A stretch of 64,000 nt of DNA from Stereocaulon alpinum (Eukaryota > Ascomycota > Lecanoromycetes > Lecanorales > Stereocaulaceae): the NCBI GenBank assembly GCA_018257865.1, contig JAEUBA010000041.1, positions 216,067 through 280,066 of the forward strand, in the 5' to 3' direction. Positions 33,410-44,800 of this stretch are shown here, in pieces (positions within the stretch are counted from its first letter, which is position 1; every line of letters begins with the position of its first letter). The translations under genes were made by a program, and so were the position numbers. The notes beneath the pieces are model-generated. The model saw only the letters and a program-made list of their open reading frames with translations, had not been told where the DNA came from and did no database searches.

Positions 33410-34943
33410 ATGGCACCGCTCATTAGGACCACCATCCAGCTTCTCCTAAGCTCCATGCGTATGGAGAGGCCGTCCCATGACGTAGGCAAACAGATTCCAG
33501 CATGCCAACAGCCACAGAGCCTCGCTCTAGGTCATCCCACCGCCAACGGCCCTAGTATCTCTGCGATCTCTTGGGGTTATAATCGTATGGATGTCTTTGG
33601 AAAGAATGAGATGAATGGGGCACTAACTCACAAGTTCTGGGATGGCTATCAGTGGCAACCATCAGTTGAAGATCTTGAGAATCTTGGTGAGACTCCAAAC
33701 AGTGGTCCACCGGGTGCTGTCGCCGGGAACGGAAGCAAGATGGAGTGAGAATAATCCTTTTTTATTTTGATCTCGGAACTCTACGAGTCAGTCCGATTCC
33801 CGACTTGTTTCTCCTTTGCATCGTCTTCTTTCACGGATCCTGTCGTCAATTACACAATAAGTCAAACAGAGGTCTAATCTCAAGCCCCTTATAGCATATT
33901 CACCGTCAGCGTAAATGGTGCGCTTCAGCACAAGTATTTCGACGGAACTGCATGGAAGCCATCCGACACGGACATCGGTGACCTTAGTGATGACGACATA
34001 TTAGATGAGACATTCGCGCCCTCAGCTACATCTTGGGAACCTGGGCGTCTAGACATCTTCGGCCGAGGACGAGACTTTAGTCTGTGGCACAAATACTTCG
34101 ATGGCTCGAGCTGGGGACCTAGCGAGATGGGCTTAGAGAATCTGGGTGGGGATTTGCTGAGTGCACCTGCTGCTGTCTCTTGGGTAAGTGATGTGTACAT
34201 GGCCATCCTTTGTTGGTTCTGCGGACGCGCGTCCTATGTCCCTTTAAACGGCACAGACAGCATTATTTGCATTAGAGCATTCTAACACTTGATATTTCAG
34301 GGACCGAACCGTAATGATATTTTCGCGCTGCAAGATGGTGGACAGCTAGGCCATAAATACTGGGACGGAAGTAGTTGGTCCACCTGGGAAACCATTGAAA
34401 CTGAATTCGTGTTCTATGAGACTCCAGCAGTCGTCTCCTGGGCCGAAAATCGACTGGATGTTTTCGCTATCGATGGTGATTATAACCTCACTCACATATA
34501 CTGGGACGGTAGCCAATGGAAAGACGAAAATCTTGGTGGTGCCCAGTTGATGGGAACTGTGGCGGCCGTGAGTTGGGCCGTGGATCGTATCGATATCGTC
34601 GCCTTGGGGGAGGACAAGGGATACCACTATAAATATTTCGATGGCTCGAATTGGTCGGACTGGATTGAAAAGGGAGGTAGCTTCAGCTCTGCGCCCTCAC
34701 TTGTTAGCTGTGAGTGATTTCGAGTCTTCTTCTCCCTACGACTTTATTGTTATCTTTTGTCTATGATGTCTTGGGTAAATGCTTATCCTCGAGTTTTGCA
34801 TAGGGGGTGACAATCGCCTAGATATCTGGGGAGTTTCGGACAAAGACCAGCTGGCGCATCAGACGTGGTACGGAAATGGGTGGTATCCTGGTCCTGACAA
34901 GTGGGAGTTCCTTGGTGATGATATTCAGGCCTTTATTCACTGA
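33410..34943 (+). CDS. Beta-propeller lectin-like protein, four exons (390 aa)
   Basis: CDS is join(33410..33744, 33895..34183, 34301..34709, 34804..34943); each junction restores a repeat. The protein consists of about six to seven repeats of about 45-50 residues. Each has the form W-x3-R-x-D-I/V-F, then a LxHKYWDGSxW turn, then LENLGG and AxSW. Examples are HKFWDGYQW, HKYFDGTAW, HKYFDGSSW, HKYWDGSSW and HIYWDGSQW. This is the pattern of PLL/DUF346-type bladed propellers, and similar to fungal fucose-binding propeller lectins; sugar binding is likely. The ATG at 33,410 is in a GCCATGG context, but no clear signal peptide follows, as is usual for cytosolic fungal defence lectins. The first exon is less repeat-like, so its start is the weakest point. 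Confidence 0.75.
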
Positions 34944-36585
34944 AAAGGTGAGCTTGAGGAGTTGTTGACCCGGACGCAAAAGTTTTGGTAAGGTAACATT
35001 TGGTTGTAGGAAGGATGGGAGATTGTGTCACGCCGTGGTACTTGTCTTGTAATTGATATAACATTCAGTAGGTAGCTGAGCAGCATGTCCTAAATTTGAC
35101 GTCGTAGAGAAACTTCGAGGGTGAAACAGGTGGAGAGTTTTGCACAATCAGTATAATGGAAGCCTGAATGTACGTACTCCGTCCTTTGTTTGTGCTTCTG
35201 TCACTGCCCGTCGCCTCTATTTTGCTGTTACTTCAAGTAGAGAGAGTCTCCGCTGTCAAGAGAGCTCCACTAGCTGAGCAAGCCTTCTCAGTGCTGATAG
35301 ATGGGTACGATGACCTCGTCGTGCTCCATAGTGTCGGCAACAGAAGGCGAACGAGCACAGCATGCTAACCAAAGGGCTCCGAATGAAGCCACTGCCGAGC
35401 AAGCCTACGGAAACTTACGACTTGGTCGCGCCTAGAGCAGCTATGTAGATTAATGTGAAGGACATGGAAGCATTCGTTGCCAAGACTGAAACAATCCGTC
35501 ATTCAAAGGAGCTATCGCAAGATTACCAAACTTAGACGAGTGACGGTCAAAGTTGGCCTCTCAACGTAGAGGAAAGCCCCTGAAGACGTTTGTGGCTGAT
35601 GTGTGACCCCATCGGGGAATTGGCCTCACCGCGAAGCTTGGGATATACGGCAGTGACGATCAGCCATACTGAGTACCTACGATGCTGGCATCAAGCTTAA
35701 AATCTTCAGACGCGATCTCGTCAATTGGAAGTAGCTTGAGCTATATGATGAACACTACGAAGCCCGTACAAGACATATGGACTATCGGTGTTTTTCACCG
35801 GACAGGGTTATGAGAGCCGGTTTGCTGCCTGAGCAGAAATTCTTGAGTGCGAAGAGATTTCAAGTAGTGGCCTTATGGTAGCGCAGGCTCCAGACGCAGC
35901 AGCAGAATCTTACCCACCCACCAGGGAAAATGTGCTGGGACGCTACGTAGTTTTGGGCGCGGCTCGTCGGGGGCGAATGTGCATCAGTGTAGCTGCGAAT
36001 CAAGGGGACAATTGAATAGAATGACTTCCATTCAGGCTAGTTTTAGCTAGCAAAGAAACATCGGCAGGAAGTCTGTAATTGGTTCTAGGAACCTAGTGCC
36101 AAAGGCGGACCATGTATCCTCCATGGCGCAATTAGATTCATGTACTATATCTAGGGTCGAAAAGCTTTGCTGCTCCGATGCTGGAGTACCTCCCAGATAT
36201 AGAACGCTTCGTGAAGCAACTCACACCGTATGCTTCCTCCATGGCAGTCAAGCGCTACTGCTTGCAGGGTGCTGATCGTCCACTTTGACAATTTCCGCGT
36301 GACAAGAAGCGTCAATCATGTGAAGGTCACAACTTCTTCATCTCGAAAGAGTGGCCATGCTGATAGACGAAAGTATCGTGAAAAAGTGAAAGCTGCTTGC
36401 GCGCGACTGGAAGGCAAGGGAGGACAGTGTGTGGGGTCGGCCTTATGGTGTGGAAGTGTCTGGCGGCCTCTTATGAAGGTCATAGTGATGTGTGATATAG
36501 CTATGACCTCTTACATCGTGTATCCAGAAGTAGCTGTCTAGCAGGCCACGCTGTGAGGTGATAGGAGCTGCTGTAGATCCAGACT
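34944..36585. other. Mostly empty 1.6-kb stretch with decayed coding traces
   Basis: Apart from the short signal-peptide frame at 35,168, protein-like sequence from about 35,383 to 35,520 is broken by stops (segments ending PRAAM and then INVKDMEAFVAK). This suggests gene decay. The parent family is not recognised. Confidence 0.4.
35168..35368 (+). pseudogene. Possible remnant of a secreted-protein gene (66-aa frame)
   Basis: The ATG at 35,168 opens a convincing signal peptide (MYVLRPLFVLLSLPVASILLL) and a VKRAP site, then 40 ordinary residues and an Arg-rich end before a stop. Downstream sequence still looks coding but carries several stops in all frames to about 35,520. I read this as the 5' end of a broken secreted-protein gene. 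A genuine short peptide is possible but less likely. Confidence 0.35.
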
Positions 36586-36969
36586 TTATGTACCTCGCAC
36601 CCCAGTCAGAGCATATCCGTAGGGTTTGATCCGTCCTTCCAAGTGTGCCACTGCTTTCTGGAAACACTTTGGCTGCCAATCGAGGGGTATTTCGTTGATA
36701 TCTCCCTTCCTGAAAGTCATCTGAGTGCCGTCAGGAAGACCAACACTGTCCAACAGCCGATAAGTGTCTTGAGCAATTCCCCAGTAGGTGCCATCTTTGA
36801 TCTTGGTTATCTTAAAGTAGATTGCTTCTGAACACTTGGCTGGATTCTGAATGACAACACGGACAACGCAGTCAATACAGAGGTAGTTGGCGATTTGGCG
36901 AGGTAGGATGTGACCTGACCAGTCTGTAGCTTCGTCCATGGGGACTGGCTTAAGGGCGCGAGGCATCAT
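36586..36969 (-). CDS. Conserved-looking hypothetical protein (127 aa)
   Basis: A single exon. The frame reaches 37,035 but starts at TTG there, and the first ATG is at 36,969 (MMPRALKPVPM). The body looks like one compact alpha/beta domain: CVVRVVIQNP, EAIYFKITKI, GTYWGIAQDTYRLL, MTFRKGDINEIPLDWQP, CFQKAVAHLEG. The strand-rich order and the EIPLDWQP end suggest a small beta-barrel-like fold, but I recognise no family. No signal peptide or membrane segment. It stands alone between gene-free stretches. Confidence 0.55.
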   Translation of the reverse strand: MMPRALKPVPMDEATDWSGHILPRQIANYLCIDCVVRVVIQNPAKCSEAIYFKITKIKDGTYWGIAQDTYRLLDSVGLPDGTQMTFRKGDINEIPLDWQPKCFQKAVAHLEGRIKPYGYALTGVRGT

Positions 36970-38174
36970 GGGACTACTGCAGCGTTGTTGAGAGAGCGAG
37001 AAGTACGATTGACGTTCGCTGGGATGGGGTGCCAATGAAGCAGGTCCGCAAGCAGAGTATTATGGATGTAAGATTGTTATTCTAGGATAGCAAGAGGAGA
37101 GAACAGCAATTTGACCATGTGCGGGACGTATGAGTCACCTGATGACTCGGCGGCAAGCACGCTATAGGCTAGCGTGAATTTATCCTCGCCATGGAGGGCT
37201 GCAAAAAGCTGCTTCAAAAAGAACTATGTTCGTGCCCTCAACGCTAACTATAGCCACTTCTTCGCAGGCCCGAGTCTGAGACATCCCTCTTCTCCGGTTT
37301 CGTCGCTCCCTTGACTTCAAGACATCAATCTCGTCTTCCTTATAGAACGCTTCTGTCTTCCGTACACAATGCTCTCTTCTGGCATCGTTCACGTTCCTGG
37401 ACAGAATGTTTATTCCAGCAGTCCCACCAGAGCACTATCGGACGTGGACTTCTCTGATGAGTCATGCGCAAGACGCAATGGAAGCCTCAAAAACAGGGAT
37501 GAATTCGTTTGAGATGAATAAGACTTATACCACGAATTTTGTGCAAGTCGCCAGGATCAAGGCTAAGCATAGCCGTGAGGTACACTAGGCTTAGACTGAA
37601 TTTTGAATGCCATGTCAAAGAACTTTTGGCTAATAGGTCAGACGATATAGAAGATGACTGGTTGCGGCGACAATACCTTTACATAGCCATGACCGCGCGA
37701 GCGGCGGACATATACATATAGTATTGGAGCGCATATTGAGGCTTGGCTATAGCGTAGCAGTACTATCAGCCCTTGTGTTTCATAAGTACTGCTGCCTGTA
37801 TCCCGTCCGTCGCCTGATCAACAGATATGCGATAGCACACGTTAGTAGGCCAGTATAGCCGATGGCCTAACATGACCCGCAGCTGCGAGGTACATTTCTG
37901 GCCAATAGCCAGCTTTGATCGCTCCATAATAGCGACTGGGCAGAGATACGCTCGGAGATGAACAAGATCAAGGCAGGGAGGTGAAGCTGCAGTTGATTGT
38001 CTTCATTCAAGACTTACTCTGCACTCTGCTCATGTATGAAGGGGTTACACGTCGGAGACAGTGATTGCTGGAAAGAACGCAAAAATTAACATAGTTCGTC
38101 GCCGATCAAAGTAGCTAAGGTATAGTTGAAAGCAATCTGTCCATTGGGTGCCCCAAAAGCCATATATAGTACAA
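36970..38174. other. Intergenic, nothing supported
   Basis: 1.2 kb with only short frames (for example 37,180-37,392 minus and 37,406-37,588 plus) lacking recognisable motifs. Confidence 0.4.
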
Positions 38175-40123
38175 TCAAAAACCTCCCTTATCCTGGGCCT
38201 TCTTAATCATGCCCATTGCACCTTTGACATAGCCAACCATCGGACTAGGCTTTCCCATACTACCCTCCGCTTCTTTACCATTCTGATCCCTCCACACACC
38301 ATCATCCATGCCAGCTCTTCCAAATCTCGCCGTGTTTTGATTTCGCTCGATACCCTCCCTCCACTTCCTACAAACTTCCTCACTATCGATCAAAACGTTG
38401 ATTTCTTGACTATGGTACCAGCTCTGGGTATCCTGATTGCCAGATCCTTGAATGCCAATATGGTCATCTGCGATAAGCAACTTGACATGACAACTCCTAG
38501 CTTTAAAATTATGATGGATGGGATGGTCTTGGTCTTTCCCGACATAGTAAGCAATGTGAAGCAACTTGCGCTCAGCTGGGGCAATTGCTTCAACCAGCTT
38601 GCCTGCGAACATCTCGTTGGTGCCACCTTGACCGGGCATGATCTCCCCAGCATCGTTGTAACCAAGACAGACGTAGTAGGTGATCTCGATCCCTCGCTTG
38701 AGAGCAGCAATGAGGGCTTCATGAAGCTGAGTAGCGTTCAGATTCGGCGTCTGGATGAAGACCGATTTCTTGGCATTGCGTATGCAAGAGAGCCAGGCTT
38801 CATTCTGCGGAACGAACACGTTGCCATTGTTGGGTTCCCCATATGGTTGGCGAGACACAAGTGCAATTGGAAAGGCCGAAGGAGTTGAGGTAGCGAGATA
38901 AGGTGTGAATTCTTCACCATTGGGAATCTCTGGTGCCGTTGGGGGAAAGGGTTTGGGACATCCTAGATTCAACTTCCTGTTAATCGCTTGAAGATGTGAC
39001 TCATTAGATCTTCGAGAGTAGGCTGATTGCATGCGGGTGATCTCTGAAGGTAGATCTGGATCGTAGTTTTTGTTACTCGGCATTAGCTCTGGTAGCTGCG
39101 CTGCTTCGCCATCCAAGACGACTTGATCCGGATTGCGTCCAGACCCTCGGTCGGTGAACAAAGGCTCCTTAGGTTGGTTGGTGATGTCGAGACCACCTTC
39201 AGTCGCAGGTGCATCAGAGCTTGGTAATGAAGGACGAAGGGCATTGCCCCATGTAATCAGCGCAGTATCGTAAATGGAGTCTACGATGGGGCCTTCAAGA
39301 TGAGACATCATTTCCATGTTGTCATTGTCCTCCATGTTGTTGCTTTCGATGACGGCAACTTTCCTGTCCACCACCATAAATTTTGCATGGAGAGTGCCGA
39401 GCAATGGCTTGTGGAAGTTGATGGCTTGGAAGTCCAAATGCGGTATCTCTTCAGGTTTCGGCAACTGGATAGATTTCCTTGGTGAGAGAGGTTAGAAGAC
39501 TGTTTGGGCTGAGTAGGGACGAAGCCGTCTTACCCTGAGTAGACTTCCGGCTTGACAGGCTGGCGGTTGTTGATGAATTGTGCAGCGCCGGCCTTGTCAT
39601 ACATGACTTTTACCACTACACGCTCACCTCGCTGCCCAGCTCTGCTAGAGAGCTCTCTCAAAGCGTCAGCAATGAGCTTCTGGGCGACAGAGGGCGACCA
39701 TGAACACGTAATTAGGAATACTTCCTTCTCGGCTCTGACAATGAGGTTGGCCATGTGACGAATGATATCTGCGAGTGGAGCAATCACGGTCAATGGTATA
39801 GTGCCGTAGCTGCCCATGAGAGCCGGAGAGACCATTCCTCCAAGAGGATCCGCCTCGAGGGACGTCAACGCATCATGGAAGATCTGCAGGAAGATATCGC
39901 TTGGATGAGAAGGTCCCCATTTCCCGCATTGGCGTGCTCGTTCGAGGTCGACAGCTGACACGGAGGGGCGATTGACTCCGGGAAAGTCATGCTTGCTCGC
40001 GGGCTTACAGTGGCCGTAGAGTCTCTTGGCGATATCTGTAGGCGCTTCCAAGGGATTCTTGGCATACTCGGAAGAAACTGTCGCTGTCTCTTGGCAAAGC
40101 TTGATCACACGGTCCGACAGCAT
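38175..40123 (-). CDS. Phospholipase D-like protein with two HKD motifs, two exons (630 aa)
   Basis: CDS is join(39534..40123, 38175..39477) on the minus strand; the 56-bp intron (39,478-39,533) starts GTAAGA and has a CTAAC branch. The first ATG is at 40,123; the longer frame upstream begins at GTG. Both catalytic motifs of the PLD superfamily are complete: LHAKFMVVD (His227, Lys229, Asp234), followed by SNNMEDNDNMEMM, and CHVKLLIAD (His527, Lys529, Asp534), followed by GSGNQDTQSW. The family cleaves phosphodiester bonds of phospholipids through a His intermediate. No signal peptide or PX/PH domain, so this is the short HKD-only class rather than classical Spo14-type PLD. Residues about 290-400 are probably a disordered linker between the two halves. 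Confidence 0.88.
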
Positions 40124-40741
40124 TGTAGGGTTTACGCCCCTTGGCTTTGCTTGATTATTCTTGGCAGAGCTCACTTTGTTGATACGGAATCATATAAGGT
40201 GGAGACCTTACAACATTGGCCTCAGATTTCGACTGAAGTAGACGGTGTTGCGGTGTTGAGGGTATCAGAGGTATGGGTAAGGAGAAAAGAGGGACAGCGA
40301 AACTCGGCCGAAACCTGCTTTTGCCCGAGATTGCCACTAGAAGTGTTAACCCCCAAACCGGCTACACTCCCTACACTGTCACCTCGCTCCCACTCCATGG
40401 ATCCTGTAGTTGGTTCGACCTTGCCTACAAAGCCGTGGATGGTGGTTGTTGTTACGAGTTCAAAGAACTATCTCTATTCGAGATTTGCGTGCATTGGCGA
40501 ATAGCGCTGTGCAGCATCCTATTATCGGCCCCGCCCCCCGATCGCTAGAGCTAAGGTATGCCTTAGGAAGGTCACCTTGGAAAGATTAGGGCAGAAACTC
40601 TATAAGGGCAGAGTCCCATTAGGCCAAGCCTTTATCTGCACGTGAAATACCTTGTTCTACATGAAAAGCTTTGCAATCTACAGCTCGCCATCGACATAGA
40701 GATTTCAATACGCTGTGCTCAGCTACACTACGTACAACAAG
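40124..40741. promoter_or_regulatory. Shared promoter region of PLD-like and protease-like genes
   Basis: 618 bp between divergent start codons. No specific site identified. Confidence 0.4.
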
Positions 40742-42835
40742 ATGTCCGAACAATCTCGGGAATTCCCAGGCTATCGCCCACTACCTCCTCCAGGAGCCCC
40801 AGGAACACCACCACCCTCGCCACAACGTAACTTAACAGGCTCACCCAACAAGCGGAGACGGTTCCTGCAACTGACTGACAACAATGAGGGTGATATGTCT
40901 ATCGAAACATTCATTTACCGCTCAGATGACTATCGCTCGAGCACCATGAGAGTCCCCCTGCCCCTACCACTATATTTGGAGAAGCCATCGGCTCGGTTTT
41001 CAGATCTATTGAATGCTGACAGCAATCTCCGGGGAAAGATTTTCGCTCAATTAGATCTCCATTTCGTTTACCCGCACGTGGTCGAGTTCTTTTTACAGTC
41101 CAAACCAGGCTACCCAGGCTCAGGGGACCGGGAAGTCCTAGCACTGCATATTCAAGTGGATATGCCAGACGACGCCGGCCGACGAGAATGGTCGCAAGCA
41201 AAGCGCGCTGTCCAATCACTTCTGGAGGACCACGGATTAATGGACGCCGAAGTAGAAATCTGGGATCCTACTCGGTGTTACCAGCCTGTTGTGTTGCATA
41301 TACATCCAAACGATCCATATATTGAATTGTATGAATCGGTACGCCACCAAATCGTCCTACATGTGAACAAGGAACTGGGTCGCTCTTGGAACTCTATGTG
41401 TATATATAAAGTTAGGCCAAACATGAAGGTAGCCGCTACGACATACGATATTGTACTCACGGTGAACGCACTTACGTATTATGACTGGGCGGCACTTCGT
41501 GCTGCTGTTCTGCAGATACTTGACAGCGTGAGCAGTACAAGAGAACAAGGCATTGGAGTGCATATCATACCAGGAATAACGGACTTCGCTCCTCCACCAG
41601 ACCCGAGCCAGGACCAAAAAATGCCTGGGCGGTCTTTCTTGGAGAATCCGGTCTTCGAAAAGTATCCCGGCATTGGAGCCAGCATTGGCGTTGAAGGCGA
41701 GCTCGGCGGAGGCACATTAGGTGGCTATATGACCCTAAGGATCGCTGGCCAGACACATCATGGATTCTTGACCAACTCGCACGTCGTGGCGCCTTCAGAG
41801 GGTGCATCTGCTAAGATAAAGAAGCGATATGACATTTCTGGTGTGTCTCTTGACGATGATCCGTTAGATCCAGTCCGGACCAGGGTTCACTGGATGACTA
41901 TAAAGGACATTGATGCAACGAAAGATGATATCAGTAGGAGAAGAGAATCCCTCCTTGATACTGCTCAAGACCTTAAAGCAAGTATTGCTGAATACGAGGA
42001 GATAGGTAGAGATCACCGCGCGCTGGAGAGGCGACTTCGAGCAATCGGAGAGAGACTCGGTTCGATCGACTCTGCCACACGGATTTGCAGTAGTATGCCA
42101 AGAGCAATGGGGACTGTCCTATTTTCAAGCGGCAGAGCATTGAGTGCTACAGGGCATATTTTAGATACTGCTTTTGTCAAGGTCCCAGAAGCCGATTCAG
42201 CCATGTGGAAGCATTGTCTGGACAGCAACAAACTCCCCAAGTCCACGGCCGCCGGACTATTCAAGAAACTACCTAGTGATTACGGCCATAGAACTGATGG
42301 GAAGGAAGCCATCTATCTCGAGCCCTCAGCCATTACCGGCATTGGACCCCTTGTCAAGGGGGACTGGTATTTCAAGACTGGGCGTACAACAGATATTACC
42401 ACCGGAATCTGTCATGGCACTGAAGCGTACGTCAACATGGGAGGCATACGCAGTAAGTACGATACGCTTGGCCGGAGAGGAGAATATGAAGACGTAGGCT
42501 TTACGACAGAGTACGTTATCCTCAGCTCACAGACCAAGGGTGACGAAGAAGCGCATCCATTCTCTGACAGTGGCGACTCGGGCTCTTTCATTATCGATCA
42601 CAATGGACAGGTAGTTGCCAAACTCTTTGGCTTCATCAAGGGCCACTGCGGGCCATCGCCTTCCACAGACTACGACGTGAAGAGGAGAGGAAATAACGGG
42701 ACATACTACGCGTCTACTACTGGCTTAGTAACGCCAATGGATAGGATCGTAGAGGATATTGAGCTGATAACTGCGCCTAAGAATCTTACTACTGGCCAAC
42801 GCACCGGACCGGGAGCTATCCTAGATATCCCTTAG
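40742..42835 (+). CDS. Trypsin-like serine protease with coiled-coil insertion (697 aa)
   Basis: A single exon with an ATG at 40,742 (the frame starts at a GTG 27 bp earlier). Residues 1-60 are Pro-rich with a KRRR patch. About 60-290 is a folded region of unknown type that may contain two related alpha/beta units. The protease part has GFLTNSHVV (His347), LDTAFV (Asp475) and SDSGDSGSFI (Ser613), an order and context fitting a chymotrypsin-type triad. Between His and Asp lies a strongly helical stretch (about 390-445: ISRRRESLLDTAQDLKASI and similar), most likely a coiled coil inserted in the protease fold. No signal peptide, so intracellular. Related fungal proteins exist as uncharacterised trypsin-like peptidases. 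The stop codon is immediately followed by the RIP block, yet the gene itself has normal composition. Confidence 0.72.
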   Translation: MSEQSREFPGYRPLPPPGAPGTPPPSPQRNLTGSPNKRRRFLQLTDNNEGDMSIETFIYRSDDYRSSTMRVPLPLPLYLEKPSARFSDLLNADSNLRGKIFAQLDLHFVYPHVVEFFLQSKPGYPGSGDREVLALHIQVDMPDDAGRREWSQAKRAVQSLLEDHGLMDAEVEIWDPTRCYQPVVLHIHPNDPYIELYESVRHQIVLHVNKELGRSWNSMCIYKVRPNMKVAATTYDIVLTVNALTYYDWAALRAAVLQILDSVSSTREQGIGVHIIPGITDFAPPPDPSQDQKMPGRSFLENPVFEKYPGIGASIGVEGELGGGTLGGYMTLRIAGQTHHGFLTNSHVVAPSEGASAKIKKRYDISGVSLDDDPLDPVRTRVHWMTIKDIDATKDDISRRRESLLDTAQDLKASIAEYEEIGRDHRALERRLRAIGERLGSIDSATRICSSMPRAMGTVLFSSGRALSATGHILDTAFVKVPEADSAMWKHCLDSNKLPKSTAAGLFKKLPSDYGHRTDGKEAIYLEPSAITGIGPLVKGDWYFKTGRTTDITTGICHGTEAYVNMGGIRSKYDTLGRRGEYEDVGFTTEYVILSSQTKGDEEAHPFSDSGDSGSFIIDHNGQVVAKLFGFIKGHCGPSPSTDYDVKRRGNNGTYYASTTGLVTPMDRIVEDIELITAPKNLTTGQRTGPGAILDIP

Positions 42836-44800
42836 TATTATTCTAGTTCTAGCTTAGCCTAGTTATATATTTATCTACCTAGTAAGCTCTAGAGCTTAGA
42901 AGCTCTTAAGGTTTATATTAATTAAGGAACTAGATCTTAGTATAAAGAAGACTTTAAAGGTTCCTCTACTACTCGGAAAGGTATAGAATATTCTATAGGA
43001 TATCCTACTAGGATAGTGTAGGATACTAGTATAGTATAGAATTAGACTACTACCCGGAAAGGTATAGAATATCCTATAGGATATCCTACTAGGATAGTAC
43101 GGGATACTAGAATTGTAACGTTATAGCAAGAATTAGTATATATTAGATTAGTTACTAAGTCTAATTCTACTTACGAGAGCTATTGTTATAATATAGCCTT
43201 ATACTATCGTATCTTTCTTATAATAATAGATTATCTGGACTTTCGGAGCAGTTCTGCGCTTCCAGCTAATTAGAATACCCCTATATTCCACCCCCCCTAA
43301 TAGTACGCTTTTAGGCCTAGCGCCTTTAACTACTAAAAGTTAAATCTACTTTATAACTTCTTCGCAGTAATACCTCGCGTCACCTACGTTATATAGTATT
43401 AAGATAACTTTATAAGTTTTAAAGTTAGCTATTCGCTTACTTACGTATTAATAATTATTAGAATCAGCCTATTTACGTAATAGTTATAAGTAAAAGAAGT
43501 GTTATTACTATATTTTATAAGTACTACGGGCTCGCTACTAATTACTAAGCTTAATACTTAGCGCCCCTTCTTAAGAAAACTTAGGTAACTCCTATATTTA
43601 CTACTACTCTACTATTTTATATAGTATAGCCCTACGACCTCGAAACGTCTTTACTAGTACCGGTAGTATATATAATAAGGTATATATTACGAGTAATCGA
43701 GCTCCGAAGCCTTAGGTACGTATATATATTAATCCTCTATCTACTAAGTAAGCTACGTATCTAGTTAATTAAAAGCGTTAGAATTCGTCTATACTACTTA
43801 AAGACCTCCTAAATAACACCGTTAATAGTAGAATATAAGGCTAGGGTAGGGGGAAATATACTAAGACCGCTTAGAGTACTAGGAACCTTAACGTTACTAT
43901 AATAAGTTAGTAGGCAGAAATTTATAATACGTAGAGAAGGTAGATTATTCGACCGTAGTAGTATTACGGGTAACCCCGTAAGGTCACGAGCAAGGCACGT
44001 GATAGGGTTAGTAGGTAAAGGACTATTAGGAGAGGACCTAGTAATATAGGTAATCCGGGGTATATTAGGCAGATTATAGAGTAATATAGAAGATATAGGG
44101 CTAGATTACTCGGATTAGGCTAGGGCTTAGTATAATTAAGGTGAATATATAAGGAAGGGTTTTCCTTTAGTAGAATATTTCTTATCTCCTTATATTTAAC
44201 TTATATAATAGAGAGGAGTCTTAGCTAAAGATAATTTAACGACTATCTCTATTACCTTCTAGTGCTTAATATACTGTTTGATTTACCCGCAGGAGTTAAA
44301 CCACCCCGTTACAAGTAGCAGAATACCTATCTACGGCCTCGCCCTACCTAATTAGGTATCTAATAAGTTCTCTAAGTAGTTATACCGCCCCGTAATCTAG
44401 AGAATTTAAGCCTACCTAAGTACTAAGATTCTTCTTCTAAAGAGGAAGTACCCCTACTAGAACTATAATATAACCTCCGCTAGTAATAGAGATATACCTA
44501 GTAGGTATAGGAGAATAGCGAGGAATATATACTATATTAGTAGTATCGCCGTCGACCGTATTAGCGCCGTAATACTATAGATAAGGATAGTAGAATACTA
44601 CCTACTATATATCTATATACTCAGCTACCGTAAGTATATATTAATCTCTTAGAGTATATTATATTACTATAGTTCTTTAATCTAACTAATAAATATCCTT
44701 ATTACTACGCCTTCTCTTTTAAGGGTAAGTATCTTTCTACTAAATAGTAGTAGTATTATTAGAATAGTATAATTAATATCTAAGTACCTAACTTACCTAA
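42836..44800. repeat. RIP-mutated AT-rich block, left part
   Basis: Composition changes within a few bases of the protease stop codon. TpA dominates, CpA and TpG are nearly absent, and all six frames are saturated with stops. No element could be named in this part; it may be the non-coding 5' arm of the Helitron to the right or an older insertion. Confidence 0.75.
42968..43110. repeat. Two-copy direct repeat (62 bp each)
   Basis: Copies at 42,968-43,029 and 43,049-43,110 start at ACTAC(T/C)CGGAAAGG and end at GGATACTAG. They differ mainly by C/T and G/A changes, as RIP would make. Confidence 0.75.
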
